A stretch of 64,000 nucleotides of DNA, taken from assembly GCA_003344405.1 (NCBI GenBank), contig NOWV01000017.1, positions 791,988 to 855,987 of the forward strand. The letters are read 5' to 3'. The translations under genes and the position numbers were made by a program. The notes beneath the pieces were generated by a model that was not told where the DNA came from, did no database searches, and saw only the letters and a program-made list of their open reading frames with translations. Source of the stretch: Trichoplax sp. H2. Taxonomy: Eukaryota; Placozoa; Uniplacotomia; Trichoplacea. Shown here one piece after another: positions 37,901 to 50,500 of this stretch (positions within the stretch are counted from its first letter, which is position 1; each line of letters opens with the position of its first letter).

Positions 37901-40900
37901 GAATTTAATATAGTATAATACCCAATAGAGCTTGTTAGCTTGTAGAAATGGTGTTTTTATAATTTAATTATTCAGCAAGATTTATCTTGCTATCGGCAAT
38001 CATGTAACGCATATTAGGACAATATACATTATACTGTATAGCAAGACATAGCTTGATATTGTCAGCGATGCAATGTCTACTAGGACAATATACATTTTAC
38101 AGCAAGACTTCTCTCGATATCGTCAGCCATGTAATACATATTAGGACAATATGCATCATATAGCCAGACTTATCTTGATATCATTAGCCTTGCAACGTAT
38201 ACCAGAACAGCATACAATACGTAGCAAGATTTATTTTGACATAGTCAGTCATGCGACGCATATTAGGACAATGTGTGTATATAGTAGTATTTATTACTGA
38301 GACGATTGCAGCCTGGCCTATCTATTGCCTTGTTGTATTTTTGCTTTATCATCTATATTCGTTGGTGTTAACAGGCGCAAGGGCAATAAGGTGTTAAAAG
38401 CCGATTCACTCATACTTCTCCATTTGTAATACTCACCAGCTGAATCGATGGCGTCTAGAGCTTCTAAATTATACGTCTTCCCTTGTTGCGCCAAAGCAGC
38501 CAAGGCTAATGCCTTATACAATTTTTCACGACTAATATCATCGTCTTTCCTTACGCCCAAACATTCATAAATCTAAGAGTACATATATATAATGGATACC
38601 GATATTAAAATTTACTGTTAATACCATCGATCCTGATAATTTATAGAATCAACATTTAAAAGTCGATTTTGGGATTAGCAATTCATCATCAATAGTAATT
38701 AAAACAGTCCATCTTAAAATGTGATTAAATCGATCAAAAAATGTAATAAGGAGCTTCGTCCATAGTACGCGTATAGTATTTTAATAACGTCCGTTCAACA
38801 TTAAATCAACAGATATTGATTCAAGTCCATGTATTGTAAAAGTACTCTACCTCAATCAGGACTGAAAATAATGATTCATTGCTATAGTAATTTTGTTATA
38901 ATTTATCTTACTGACGATTTGCAGCTTTGTTGTTGTAATAATTTAATTTAGTATTTACATTGCTATAGTAATTTTGCTATCCTCTACAAAACTCCTGATA
39001 ATATGTTATACGCATACACTATACAGTAAACGATACGTCTATACAGTATGTTATATATAGGTTATATACTCATAGTATTACAATAGTGTCCAGTACCGTA
39101 ATATTATTACGTAATCACTTTTCGGTATTCAAGGTTTACTATACTGTACGAGTATATAGTACATAGATACAGTGTATAGTATAGTGTACATGTGCTATAC
39201 TGTACTGTGTATAACTCGTACATCATACCGTGTACATTAGGTCAATTAACGCTGGAAAGGAATCAACCATTTTTTTCAATTTCATTTTAATTTTATATCC
39301 GCATTAGTTATTAAATGACTCTAGTTCCTAAATACTGCATTCATGAGTCATTTAGAGATATTAAGGTTCACTAATGACTAGCGTAATCTACTGTAATCTA
39401 ATTACTGTAACATTACATTTTGTGCATGCTCAGTCAGTTGATTGCGGATTCTAAAAACTTCCCAATTCCTTCCTATTTTACAGTTAATAATTACTAACTC
39501 GTGGACAAACGTAAAGTAAGAGAGTCTAAGTAGGGATTTAAGTGTTAACTACATTGCAGATATATAAGACTAACAATACAGAAAGATACCATCATACATG
39601 CAGAAAATAGCCTCTTTGTTACTTTATAGAAGAACGTTCAACACCCAAATTTTATCGTATTGATGTTGGCACTTGTCATTCAGCCTCTAGTGTAAATACT
39701 GTATATCATATTTTATCCCAACAGGGATACTATCTTACCTACGCTATCGTAGTGGTATAATAATTAGAATCGTTGATTATCATAAATGTCTGTGTATAAT
39801 CACCAAGTTCAACCTGATCTGCAACACTCTTTGTACTGTGCAACACTTGTCAGTATAAGTATATGCTGTCGTAGACAATTTACAATAAAAAAGCATGACA
39901 TCCAAATGATGATAGAGTTTGTAACCCATTTCAATAAGCTTATTTAAAGCCCTAAGAATAATTAAATTGGGAATTTTAAAATCATATACTGTGTTATTAA
40001 TTATTTCCCATCTAGCACAACGCCCTAAATGCAGTACTAATCTTGTCAATGATGTATATCATTGACAAGCTTTAAAAGTGTTGCTTTTACCATTATTTAA
40101 AAAAACGTCATCATTCGCTATTTAACCTATTGATGCAATATTATACAGCCATTAGCTCTAGCCAAGTCATAAAGAGCTGGTTGATTTTTCACTACTGTAC
40201 GTATGATTGCGGTAAATATTAGCATTGATATCTTTACTCTGTCATTAGAGATTTTTATGAACAGAATCAAAGTTAACCAACCCTATATAGCGCAGTGGTC
40301 TGATAGCCTAGGTGTTACATTCTCTAAATTTAGAAACAACAATACTATAATCGCAATTTCCCTTGATAAGATTACCTTCGACAGCCACAGTCAAGCTAGA
40401 CATGCGATAACAAGACCATAAAAATAATAATAACGTTTGTGATCGCTTACCTACAGGGACTTTTCGATTTTTTTATCCAGGGTAAAAAAACCGACAAGTC
40501 GCTGTCACCTATAATGCAAAGCATCACTCAACTAATTATTTTATTGATGGATATGAAAATTAACCATTACTAGGCGATCATGTTGATATATGGCACCTAA
40601 AGTACATTTATGCGTGCGTCTGAGCTACACCCTCTAATGAACTAATTAATTATTCTGACTACAACCGTAAATGATTTAAAACAGTTGTAGTATCTGTTTC
40701 CGTGTGCAATACGCACGAATAGCAAGCGCTGTGAAGGAGGAATTACTTCCATCATTTCTACAACCGTCGTATTTAAAGTATCGTTCATCAAAACGCGCAA
40801 GTTATATCGGCCTGATAAAATTAATAACTGTATCAAATCTGTACATCGTAAAGCTTGCGAAAGGCATAAACACAATTGATAGAGGGTAAAATAGTTGAAG

Positions 40901-41394
40901 AGCTAACTTTAGGGGTTGAAACAGAAGTAAAACAGCCTGGGTCAATTTCAATCGTTGACAGTGAAGATGAATATGGATAAATAAGGATAAAAAATGAAAC
41001 TAGTATCAATGACTTGATCCCATGAGATAAATATTTTCGATCATTTATTATTTTATTCTACTGTACTAGCAGTTTCATATTTGATCGTGATCGATTCTAA
41101 TTACCACTAAGATTGCAGATAATTGACCGCTATTAGCTGTGGAAATGTTGGATTGATTTAAAATAAAATACGACGCTTCTATAGAAAGAGCTCTACAAGA
41201 CTTTCCCTATCATTACTTACGGCGGATAGCGTTTGCTTGGGTAAGCTTGATTTCATGAGTACTTTAACGAAGACATCCTTATCTACTTTGCCAGATCCGC
41301 GCTGACAAGTTTGCTGGTAAACTTCACGATAAAATGATGGCACCGTATCTACCAATGGTGTATCACACATCATATACAAAAGATAATAAATCAT
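34984..41394 (-). CDS. SNX8: Sorting nexin 8 (EH-like, PX and BAR regions)
   Basis: Fourteen exons with continuous phase encode 525 aa: 41394-41221, 38572-38437, 37696-37503, 37198-37084, 36987-36866, 36732-36652, 36578-36458, 36239-36200, 36086-35954, 35802-35734, 35651-35538, 35425-35387, 35297-35148, 35073-34984. Residues about 18-110 resemble an EH-type helical domain (DTVPSFYREVYQQTC, LMKSSLPKQTLSA, LYKALALAALAQQGK). A PX domain follows at about 140-250, with VEIVPEKKGLFLKHVEYTV, then RRYSDF and LPPKK as the phosphoinositide-binding elements. From about 255 a BAR-like coiled coil runs to the end. It is a membrane-bending, PI3P-binding protein of endosomes, related to yeast Mvp1. The start is the first ATG of the exon; a second ATG pair at codons 8-9 is equally possible. 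Intron 1 is unusually long (2.65 kb). A closely spaced GTGAGT donor at 38431-38436 was chosen by phase over later ones. Confidence 0.95.
37974..38283. repeat. Five-copy 61-bp satellite in SNX8 intron 2
   Basis: Five tandem units start at about 37974, 38040, 38101, 38162 and 38223, mostly 61 bp apart. Each begins AGCAAGACTTATCTTGATAT (with variants), passes through a GTCAGCCATG-like word, and ends in TATTAGGACAATATAC. Copies share perhaps 75-85 percent by eye. It ends about 150 bp before SNX8 exon 2. Confidence 0.9.
39005..39236. repeat. GTAC/ATAC-palindrome cluster 5
   Basis: Repeats of ATACAGTA, ACTATACTGTACGAGTATA, GTATAGTATAGTGTACATGT and CTATACTGTACTGTGTATA fill this stretch of SNX8 intron 1. 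It is more AT-rich than the other clusters (ATAC mixed with GTAC) but uses the same TACTGTAC core. Confidence 0.75.
40042..40069. repeat. Perfect 12-bp inverted repeat
   Basis: CTTGTCAATGAT (40042-40053) and ATCATTGACAAG (40058-40069) are perfect reverse complements around the four-base loop GTAT. It could be a relic hairpin or an element end. Confidence 0.9.
40457..40501. repeat. Imperfect hairpin with T/A-rich arms
   Basis: The left arm GACTTTTCGATTTTTTTATC pairs with the right arm GTAAAAAAACCGACAAGTC with only a few mismatches and a very short loop. The whole structure is about 45 bp. It may be a small transposon-derived hairpin in the SNX8 first intron. Confidence 0.65.
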
Positions 41395-41629
41395 TAGAAC
41401 ATTTCTAGCCTCATCTCATGATAACTACTGCTAGCATAAACAGGAAGAGGGATTGGAATAGCCTACAAAAAGATCTAAAAACAGAAAAAAATTACAATAA
41501 CTAACTTGCATTAAAACCAGACATGTTTTGATAATATGCTAAATGCAAAGTGTTAATGCTCTTCTGATCATTGGCTTCTCAGCCCTTCATACTATTACTG
41601 TCTTGGCTAGAGTGCCTAGTATGTTGCAT

Positions 41630-41697
41630 ACAGTGTATTGTACTGTACACTGTGTACTGTCTTCTTTTGGCCTGTACTGTACTGTACAGTACTAAGT
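41630..41697. repeat. GTAC-palindrome cluster 6, upstream of SNX8
   Basis: A short cluster of TGTACTGTACACTGTGTACT and CTGTACTGTACTGTACAGTA lies about 235-300 bp before the SNX8 start codon, in promoter position for that minus-strand gene. Confidence 0.8.
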
Positions 41698-42610
41698 CAA
41701 CTACAGTTAGTAGTGATTAAGTTGTCTTACACTAACTCCTCTAACTACAGTATAGCCGATATCTGCAGGACGGATCCTGGACATAGACGTTTTCAAAAAG
41801 TATAAATCGTAGTTAAGTACAGGATTGTGTGGTAATTGTGTCTTCCAGCTTCTTATTATTATAAAACAGTAAAAATAAGATCTCTAACGGTTACAGTAGA
41901 GTGGACTTTGCTCATTGGAGCTTTCTACCTTGAAGGTTTTGCTCATCTACTGCAGCGTATACCCATCTGGAATAGTGTGCTGGCCTCATAGGTGTAACTG
42001 TATCTTGTTGGCGAATCAGAATTCCTTTCTTGTTTTGTTGAAAAATTATAATGATAGCAATCGTCAACAGAATCGCTACTGTAGTACAGCACCAACTGTA
42101 GTAGATTACTAATGATCCAGTTCATGATATACTCTTCTATGAAGATATAGAGCGTCTTATCGGAAGCTACTTCACCACTTGAACTTACAGTACTGTAAAT
42201 CGAGTTTGAAGTTTATCCATGTTCCAGTGTTAAATTCTGTATTACAGTAGAAATAACTATGTTAGGATAATTCTGTTAGATTATCCTTATTTAGTTAACT
42301 TCTAATTTGGATATACTGTGTTTTAATATAGCACCGACTCTTTATGACAGTGACACTTATACACATACTGAAATTAATAGTTATAATAGGGAATGCAAAT
42401 CATCTGCTTACAGTTCGAATCATTGTGATTGTAATTTATTTATGGTAGACTGTAAATTATCATGGAAATATTCCGTGATAGGACATATCGTAATCTGACT
42501 ATTCTGTATTAGTCATTATATGTCTATGTTCGTAAATACTGTTGTCTACATTAAGGGAGCAGTAGCTAAAATTAATATCTAATTCAGTAAATGATTCCGA
42601 GGTTAATCGT

Positions 42611-42847
42611 ACTAACTATGACTCATGAACTATTAAGGAATAGAATATAAATGCAGTATATCGTGAAATAAAGAGAATTCTCCAACTTAGTGTTTAACGT
42701 AAAATACGAGGCGTTTAAGTCTTTGTGTAGTCTGCTAGTAGAGCAAAAGTGTTTGTGATAGTGCAGATATCGTTCCTTGATACGTGGTTCAAGGAATTGA
42801 CTTATTGATCGTATATTGCGGTATCTTGTTGCAAAGCTGTTTTGTGA
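42611..42847. repeat. Dispersed repeat, copy B (rearranged)
   Basis: The left part (42611-42713) matches segment S2 of the copy at 2.6 kb in direct orientation (ACTATGACTCATGAACTATT ... AAAATACGAGGC). The right part (42717-42847), read on the minus strand, matches segment S1 (GTCACAAAACAGCTTTGCAA ... ATATCTGCACTATCA). So S1 and S2 have a different relative orientation in the two copies. The minus-strand frame here (75 codons) is interrupted at the homologous positions of copy A, so no intact protein is supported. Confidence 0.7.
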
Positions 42848-43768
42848 CAATCCATTAAATCAATAGGTTAACTACCCTAATAATCTACTGGTGTGCGACA
42901 TCAAACAATGTCATCTTCATTCAGCAAGTTATTAAGTAGCTTTTGATTACGTGATCACTTATTGACTGCGCTATACTGAGAGTATGCTGTCCATTATTTA
43001 TTTACTTTACTTTATTGATAATATTTATGATTCATCCTCTAGATTGATGTTTGGTATATCAATTCGATGGAGACGTACAGCATACGACAGTACAGCTATA
43101 GCAACATAATACTATCATCAGTGGAATACTTCACGACATCTAAAAAAAGTATCTAAAGTCCCATCGAAATCTAAAGATGATTTTCACCATGGGCACATAA
43201 ACAGTTGTTAGTTTATATTATACTATCGATGTTTTTACTCGTTTTAATCAATTAATTATTTATTAATATTATTCATGGCAATGCTACATTGCACGCATGC
43301 CTACAAAAGATTGGAGGTCCCTCCCAGTTTGTTGTCAACGTTTCTTAGATACCGAACAACAGTTCGAGTCCTGTATCAGGCTGGCCAAACTAGAGTATAA
43401 GAATAAGGAATTTACCCAAAGCGGGATCACAACTTGCTATTTATACCCTATAAATTATCATCGAATCGATAAATACTCGTACTTATCCATTAGTTTACAC
43501 ATAGAACAGTTGTGTGATACAATACATCAGAGCAATTTTACTTCGCTATATAGTTCATCAGCGTACTTTAAAATTATCGGATAATATTAGGAAACTCTTA
43601 TAATCTATTTGTTTTGAATTGGTACTAGGATAAATTCATCGATTGAAAAGCTTGTATTAGCTGTCGATCTAGTTGCAATTAATCCATTAAGCAGGAAGGT
43701 ACTTTCCGCACTACTGCATTAGAAAGATCTTGTTCAATTCTCATATACTATTAAGATATTAGTAAAGG

Positions 43769-45657
43769 ATGGCAACCTCAACACGAGATTATACACCCGT
43801 TGCAAAAGGAGGATTTTGGAATTCTACGAAGCCACCACTTAGCAAAGAAACTCAAGACTTATTAAAAGGTAACCCCAGCAAGTACCAAACCGAATAGAAT
43901 TATGATACATTATCCACTGTAACTAATAGCAGTAATCAAAGTATAGATGCTATATATTGCATGAAAGAATAACATTAAAACCTTCATAACCTTTGTAAAT
44001 GAATGAATGATAGCTTGTTCTATTTTGTCTCTATGACAAATAGGTTAGAATTATCCTAGTTATGCTTGATAGTTTTACTTGTAAATTCTCTACCCTAAAT
44101 ATCCTTGAAGAAAGTGTATTTTACATCAAAATCTGTATTTTAAATTTTTAGTAGTTGCTACGAATGCATAGCAAGAAAAAGTTGAAATAGATACTATCAT
44201 ACCGTATTTTTACAATACAATCTACTTTTAGTACGTTATAGTAGATACATATGACACGCCAGAAATAGCAGCTATGAAAATAATAGTTTTTAAATTTATC
44301 GATACTAAACATATCTCTCTAACATGAATTTCCGCTAACAGTGATGATGAAGGAATCTAAGCTTACCAACTTTCAACAGCGACAAATTAACGAAAGAATA
44401 AACTGTGAGCAAGCTATTATAATTTAATTTAAAATATAGCGTTTGAAAATCTTGAACTTTTCTTACTTATTCAATGATTTGTTAACATTACAGCCGGTCA
44501 AGGCTTACCTGTTAAAGCTCACTCCACGTCATCAAGAAAACATCACAATGGTGAGGCTACTGCAGACAGAAAGAAAGTTTTAAACCCAAAAAATTATCTT
44601 GGTGGAATAAGAAGTAAAGACAAAATACAAAATATAGTCAAGAAACAAAACGAAGATACGCCAACCTATACCCCTCCTTTCAACACAAGTATGCGTTGAA
44701 GAACACCTTGCATGCTAATATTCATATTAATTTAATTCAGCCAGCATATAAATCTTAATCATGATTTTTACATAAAATTACAATATCTACAATATCATTA
44801 AAATATTTCAATAGCAGATCCACATTTTAAAAATCGATTAGTTCATATCTCCATCTCTTCAAGATATTTTCCAGATCAACTAATCTAGTTTTTTTTATGT
44901 AGAAAAAATTACTGATAATGATAAGAGGAGACTACAGAATCTTATGGCTTATGGTCAGGACGTCACAAATGCCGACGAAGTAGCAAGAAATACCAACACT
45001 CTTCCACAACGAGATGAACCAATAGAAATTGATCGTTTCGAGGAAGGTTAGAACTCTAGATTATATTGTTGTGCAATATTTCATATATCAGTTTACTTCG
45101 TAATACCTTAGTTAGATTAAGAACACATAATTGCTCATCTATTTACATTAAACATCTCATTTCTAAGAAATAATACTGCAACATAATGTACTTGGATAAT
45201 ATAATAATATCAGATTTATAGTAATAAACTACATTATTAAAGACATTACCAATTAGAGAGACTCAATTTCGCTAAAATATATCTTTTCTATAGTACTTGC
45301 GGAAATTGAAGATAGAAAAGAATTTCTAGAAACTATGGAGTCACTAGGGAAAGGAAAAGAGCTTAAAAGTAGGATACTAGCAGAAATATCAATGGTAAGA
45401 TTTGATAAATTCGCAAGTTTTATACCTAATTTTGTTATATACGATCTTAGTTCGTAAATACAAACATTGATTTTCAACCTATATACATGAGATCATTTCA
45501 TTAGTACTAATTCGTGCAAATTCTAATCGTAATTATTTAGAAAATAAGAGAATTAGAGAAAATTGATCGGAAAAGATCGCAGGAAGTAAAAGATTCCTTT
45601 CCGGCTGATCAACTATCTAGCCGTTTTACTTCTCCAATTCAACCGTGGGAAGAATAA
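43769..45657 (+). CDS. C22orf23: UPF0193 / EVG1 family protein (C22orf23 homologue)
   Basis: Six exons with continuous phase encode 239 aa: 43769-43868, 44342-44404, 44494-44688, 44903-45046, 45294-45394, 45541-45657. The vertebrate protein is of similar length. Family features in order are MATSTRDYTPVAKGGFWN near the start, MMKESKLTNFQQRQI in the 63-nt second exon, a variable Lys/Ser-rich middle, KRRLQNLMAYGQD, then the best conserved block IDRFEEVLAEIEDRKEFLE with the following ESLGKGKE, and a charged helix EISMKIRELEKIDRKRS. The protein has no known enzyme motif. In animals it occurs in ciliated lineages and is thought to be cilium or sperm associated; that role here is inferred. An AATAAA lies 67 bp past the stop. 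The identification rests on motif memory of the human protein. Confidence 0.87.
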
Positions 45658-47570
45658 TTACTGACTCTGTGACATATTATTAATTTACTTATCTTAATCG
45701 AGAATTATAGCAATTCTATCATTAATAAACACTTATAACATTTTATGATCGGCATTCGATAGAAGTATATCATATAAATGTCCAGTTTCGCTACATATCG
45801 ATAATTTATAATGATCGAAATTATAAATCTCAATAACTATGAATCATCACAACAGTTGTATACTTATAAATGTTAAGCGTGCTTTTCGTATCAATGTAAG
45901 ACAACTTTAAACTAATCGCATTATAAGTATAGTAATATCCTCATTGTCTAGTTTTAATAACGGATATGCCATTACTGCTTTTAGTTAAAACTAATGTATC
46001 GATTTGATTCTCTGTACATACCTAAATATTATAAAATGCTATTTAATTAAATCAATTTTGCCTTTTTAAATACTTAAAGTACTATGGTACTACAGTGTAA
46101 CACCTGTATGTAACGCTGTCATAGATAGATAGAAAAGCGTACAGCTTCTCCTAAACGAGAGTATAGACCTTTTTTACATTGTACATTTCTAGTTATACTT
46201 ATGTACATTAATATTCAATGTCATCTTACGTATGTGCAACAATACCACTTTAAGTCTTATTAATCAAGGTTAATAAACTGAAAATATCAAACTGAAATCA
46301 CTTACATAGTATACCCTCAATCATTACGTGACTGTGCATTGCCGTAATTAGGCTAGTAACTGAGTTGTTTGCAGACTGTGTAATTACTACGTCAGCGTTA
46401 TATATGACATTATATCAACTATCCTATATCGAGTAGATTAATATTGGTATTTCCTGCCTTAATATCTTACAATAAAGGCTAAACAACGCAGTTACTACTT
46501 TGAAATTTGACTTTCTACATGTAAACTGATAGCCCACTATGATGCATACGAATAAATAAATGCCATGCCAGATAACTGCGAGTCAGAGTGGAAGACTTTA
46601 AAATTTTCTTACTAAACGATATAGCCAATCACAGCAATAGGTTGATTGGTGTAAAATGATACTGAAACGTTGCAAGTATTAATACATGAAACTATGAATA
46701 AAATTTATTGAATATTACAAGGAGTGCTTCGTTTTTATAGTGTAAAAATCACAGCCAATTTGAAACATAAAGAGGACGATGACAGTGATAGATTTATTAA
46801 TAATTGAAATATTGAACTGATACAATATATAAAATTATCAATTTACCAACGCATTTATGACTATTAGCTAACTAATGAAATAGTCAAATTTTATATTAAT
46901 ATGATTATTTGACATAATAGAATATTATTATCGATAATCAATTTAGCAGTATTAAAAAAAAGCAAATCGATTATTTCCATTTTTGCCATTTCGAAAATCT
47001 GCAAACACTATAAACGAGTAATTACTATCATAGAAATAGAATTTATCTTAAAATTTCAACTTGGAAAACAAATAAGTCTGTATTGCGAATATCTTGTTGC
47101 AAACATATTATTAATTCTCCTTATTTACAAGCGTTTCATGATAGCATTTTTTCTTCATTTATTAAAAGTTTTATATATATACTGTATAAATAGCATCTTT
47201 TAGTGGAATAGAATAAGCACGGCATTCTTTATTATTAGTGTTTTATTATCATCTTGCCATAGTTTGCCAAACTCTCTCCACATTGGGGATAGGAATAGTT
47301 CCATAACTGATCACTATTACTTTTAGATATTTTCTTATGACTGAGCTAGTCATTTAATCAATTAAAAGTGCGATACCTTCTAGTCAAACCATATATCGTT
47401 CAGAGTGCTTTTAAAATATTTCCTTTAAGCATCTTCATGTAGTATTATTACTGATATTTATTAGCTGTCGCTCATTTATTGTCTTTGATATTAATATAAA
47501 ATATATTGACTTCGATATTGACCGTTATAAAGTAATTCATTTTTTTCACTGTTGAGCACATTTTGGTTTA
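45658..47570. other. Spacer between convergent EVG1 and the LIM-bMERB gene
   Basis: The EVG1 poly(A) signal AATAAA at 45724-45729 is the only feature I can name. The rest is very AT-rich sequence with no gene and no obvious tandem structure. Confidence 0.5.
45724..45729 (+). terminator. Probable poly(A) signal of EVG1
   Basis: AATAAA, 67 bp downstream of the EVG1 stop codon, is at a normal distance for a short 3' UTR in a compact genome. Confidence 0.5.
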
Positions 47571-50500
47571 CTAATTCTTCTCTTTTGAGGAATAAGGGAC
47601 ATTCTTCGTGGTGCTGCAGCTAAAGAAAAATTGTACAAGATCTGATAAGTACTATTGATAACCGATTTTCTCTTTGATTATTGTTTACTGACTATCTTTG
47701 CATAATATGGTTTTACTTAATAAAATTAAATTAAATTGATATGTTATTTAAGCTGATAAGAAATTCAATTTCATTTACAATTAAATTAAAACAAACCTTG
47801 TAAGCGATTGTTAATTTCATTCCTATATTTGAAATTACTATAAGAAAGAAAGATAGAAGATTAAGATATAGGTAGGGAAGCTACCAAATAGGGATAATAA
47901 TTACAAATTATTAGAACAAAGTTTTACATTAAATTAATACCGTCGTTTTGATTATCAGTTTTTGACTTACTTATGCCCTTGTTCATTAACTTGAGTCATG
48001 ATACGTCCTCTTCTTTCATTAATTGCTTTTAACTCTCGAATATAACCTCTATAGTCATTTGTATCATCTTCTGATCTAGTTTCTAAGATGGAAAAAGTAA
48101 AGTTTTACTACCACTTATTCAATTACGAGTAGATCACTGTAATTACTAAATGGATAATTAATATTAAAGTTAACTAGCAGCTTGACGAAACTTGCATTAC
48201 AAACAGCGATCGAAAAACTAAATACCATTTTGCTGATAGTATCAAATTGGTTCTATTCTACTGATGATTTGAAAAAATTCGGAAATTATCATTAACTTTA
48301 GTTATCACTATTGTCATAAAAGTCACCGGTATATCATTGATCATTTGAAGAAATGCAGATAGTATATAATTAGTTCAATTTCTTATTAACTAGCATTAGC
48401 AAGAGCCTAAAGGGTCCACAATATAATCAACAGTAACAATTATTTTTAGCTGGATTTAGGATAGCTTGAACAGACCTTTCTTGTCCAATTGCATTAATTT
48501 CTTAAGGATATATTCTTCTCTACGTTCAACGACCCTGTTATATAAAGTTAAGCGTTCAAATTATTGGTACTAGCAGATCCCATGAGAGGAAATGTTGTAA
48601 TGCATAATTATTAACATCTTGACAAAAATATAAAGGAGAAATAGACTGTATCGCTCAACATCTCTTTAGAAGTATAAAATGTCGAATAAATTGTTTCCGT
48701 TAAGGGCTAGAGAACTTACAAAAGTAATAGAGAAGCTTCTCGTTTAACGATATTTAATTCTTCATCCTTGAGTAAAATCAGTCTTTCCTTTACTCCTATC
48801 TTGTATTGATCGCCTTATAATAGCAACACAGAAAGATTATATTATTACAAATCGAAATTCATTTTTAGTCCCCTTTCTAATTAAACTTGAATTTATTGCA
48901 ACAGCAAATACAGTAAAACAGAAATTTAGTGTATCTTTTGATATCCTCGATTTTAGTGACAAAGAGCATATAGTAATTTCACCTTTGCTTAACAAAATTA
49001 ATTACTGAAGCGCACTAGTAAAAAGAAATTACTTTACCTCCTGCTTCATAAAGCTCTTTCTCTAAACGATTTCGTTGGGCTTCTAGACGGGCTTGTTTAA
49101 CGTAAAGCATGGTAATATCATTCATAGTAATGTCAATAAAATGTAAAGATTGATTTTCTCCTTCGCTAGGAAGTTGGATTCTTGCAGGTGGAGGATTTGC
49201 AATGCGTCTTTGGACATCACCAGCTTCACTTTCATTATCAATACCAGTATAGACACTATCATTTTCACTTGTATCATCATCGGATGCATGGCCTAGCGCT
49301 TGCTTTGCATTTTTATCTATATTGGATGCTAAGCTTTCTTTACTACCATAATTTTTACCACCCATAGAATTGAGCGATCGTGTGCTCGATCGTAAAATAT
49401 TCTCTAAGCTACGAGCAATATCTTTAGTACGTCGACGGGATACATCGGTTAAGCTGTTGGACATAGTACGAATACGATATTTAGTAGCTCGATCAAAGTG
49501 GCTAGTACTTGGTGTTGATGGCGCAGTGCCTGCATAGGGATTAATTTTAGTCGATGTTGCCTTATTTAAATTAGTCATACTATTAGCCCGTCCACAACGT
49601 TGGCAGTAAAATCGATCTTCGGCTTCATCATAGACATACGATATACGTGATAAATGGCGACCACAAGTAAAACAACGAAAGCAATGACGATGCATGATAT
49701 GATTTTCAATGGTTAAGCAATTATGAGTACCGATGATTTTACTACAGCAATAATCACAAACTGGGTCCGATTTACTGGCTGATGACGCAGAATTGATATT
49801 GTTGTAATAAGCTGGTAATGTAGGCTGGATATTTCTATTTGGAAGCGCTGCTTCATAGGTTGATGGTGTTGTTATTGGTGACTTGTCTGTGTTCTGATTT
49901 AAACTAGGATCGTAATGATCTTGTAAAGTTTGAGCTCGTTTTAATGGAGCTCGAGGACGAGGTGCTATTGGATCCGATGGACTTTTACGATTAGGAGAAG
50001 TAGGATAATTACGATCATATTCTTCTGAAGCTGAAGTATCAAGACTACGATATCGGCTATGCATAGCGCTTAATTTTGTTTCTTTATTTGGGCTGATAGG
50101 AGAATAACGATGAATGATTTGATCATTACCCGTCGCATCGTCAATGCCATCCAAACGAGGACTAGGCGAAGTTAATAATTGTCGATCGATATTTTTCTTA
50201 TTGGATAACGAAAAGAGATCAGCTACATTTGGTTTTTCACTATTTTTATTGGTTAGAGAAGGATCAATATCATCTAACCTGTCATCATTTTGACTTTGTG
50301 TATTCTGTAGATCAGTAGCAATGCTTAATCCAATCGATCTTGATTGATCGATTGCATCGGTTGATTGATCATTCAATGATTGATTAGGTTCAGAATGTAA
50401 TTTGGATTGAAAATTGGCAGTATTTCCTTCTTCTTTACTACGTTGACTACCAGATAGATTGGTTGATGGACTAGAAGCTAGACTTTCCATATTCTTGGAA

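Larger units (their letters stand above)
38573..41220. other. SNX8: Long first intron of SNX8
   Basis: At 2.65 kb this is about ten times the typical intron here. It holds a GTAC cluster (39.0-39.24 kb), a perfect 12-bp palindrome, a hairpin at 40.46 kb, and several frames on both strands (39780-40049 -, 40203-40421 +, 40642-40875 -). Those frames look less random than spacer frames but match nothing I know. A minus-strand stretch near 40130-40190 reads NQPALYDLARANG, loosely like an ankyrin-type helix pair, and then stops. A nested gene or gene relic is possible but I cannot support a model. Confidence 0.5.
41395..43768. other. Divergent intergenic region, SNX8 and EVG1
   Basis: This gap should hold the promoters of SNX8 (-) and EVG1 (+). 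It includes GTAC cluster 6 (41.63-41.70 kb), the second copy of the dispersed repeat (42.61-42.85 kb), and a tRNA-box-like word near 43360. A frame at 43297-43584 begins with an ATG but has no family features and no splice link to EVG1. Confidence 0.5.

Noticed and set aside
37974-38283. CRISPR-like appearance of regularly spaced repeats
   Set aside because: Units are contiguous degenerate 61-bp satellite copies without distinct spacers, inside an intron of a eukaryotic gene.
40285-40395. Perfect tRNA A-box word (TAGCGCAGTGG) near 40291 considered as a tRNA or SINE
   Set aside because: The only downstream B-box candidate is poor and no cloverleaf can be drawn.
43297-43584. 95-codon frame upstream of EVG1 starting with ATG
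   Set aside because: No family resemblance and no donor that joins EVG1 in phase; EVG1 already has its conserved N-terminus at 43769.
49182-49367. Frame antisense to the LIM-bMERB coding exon, His/Tyr-rich
   Set aside because: It is the complement of a well supported coding region and has no independent support.
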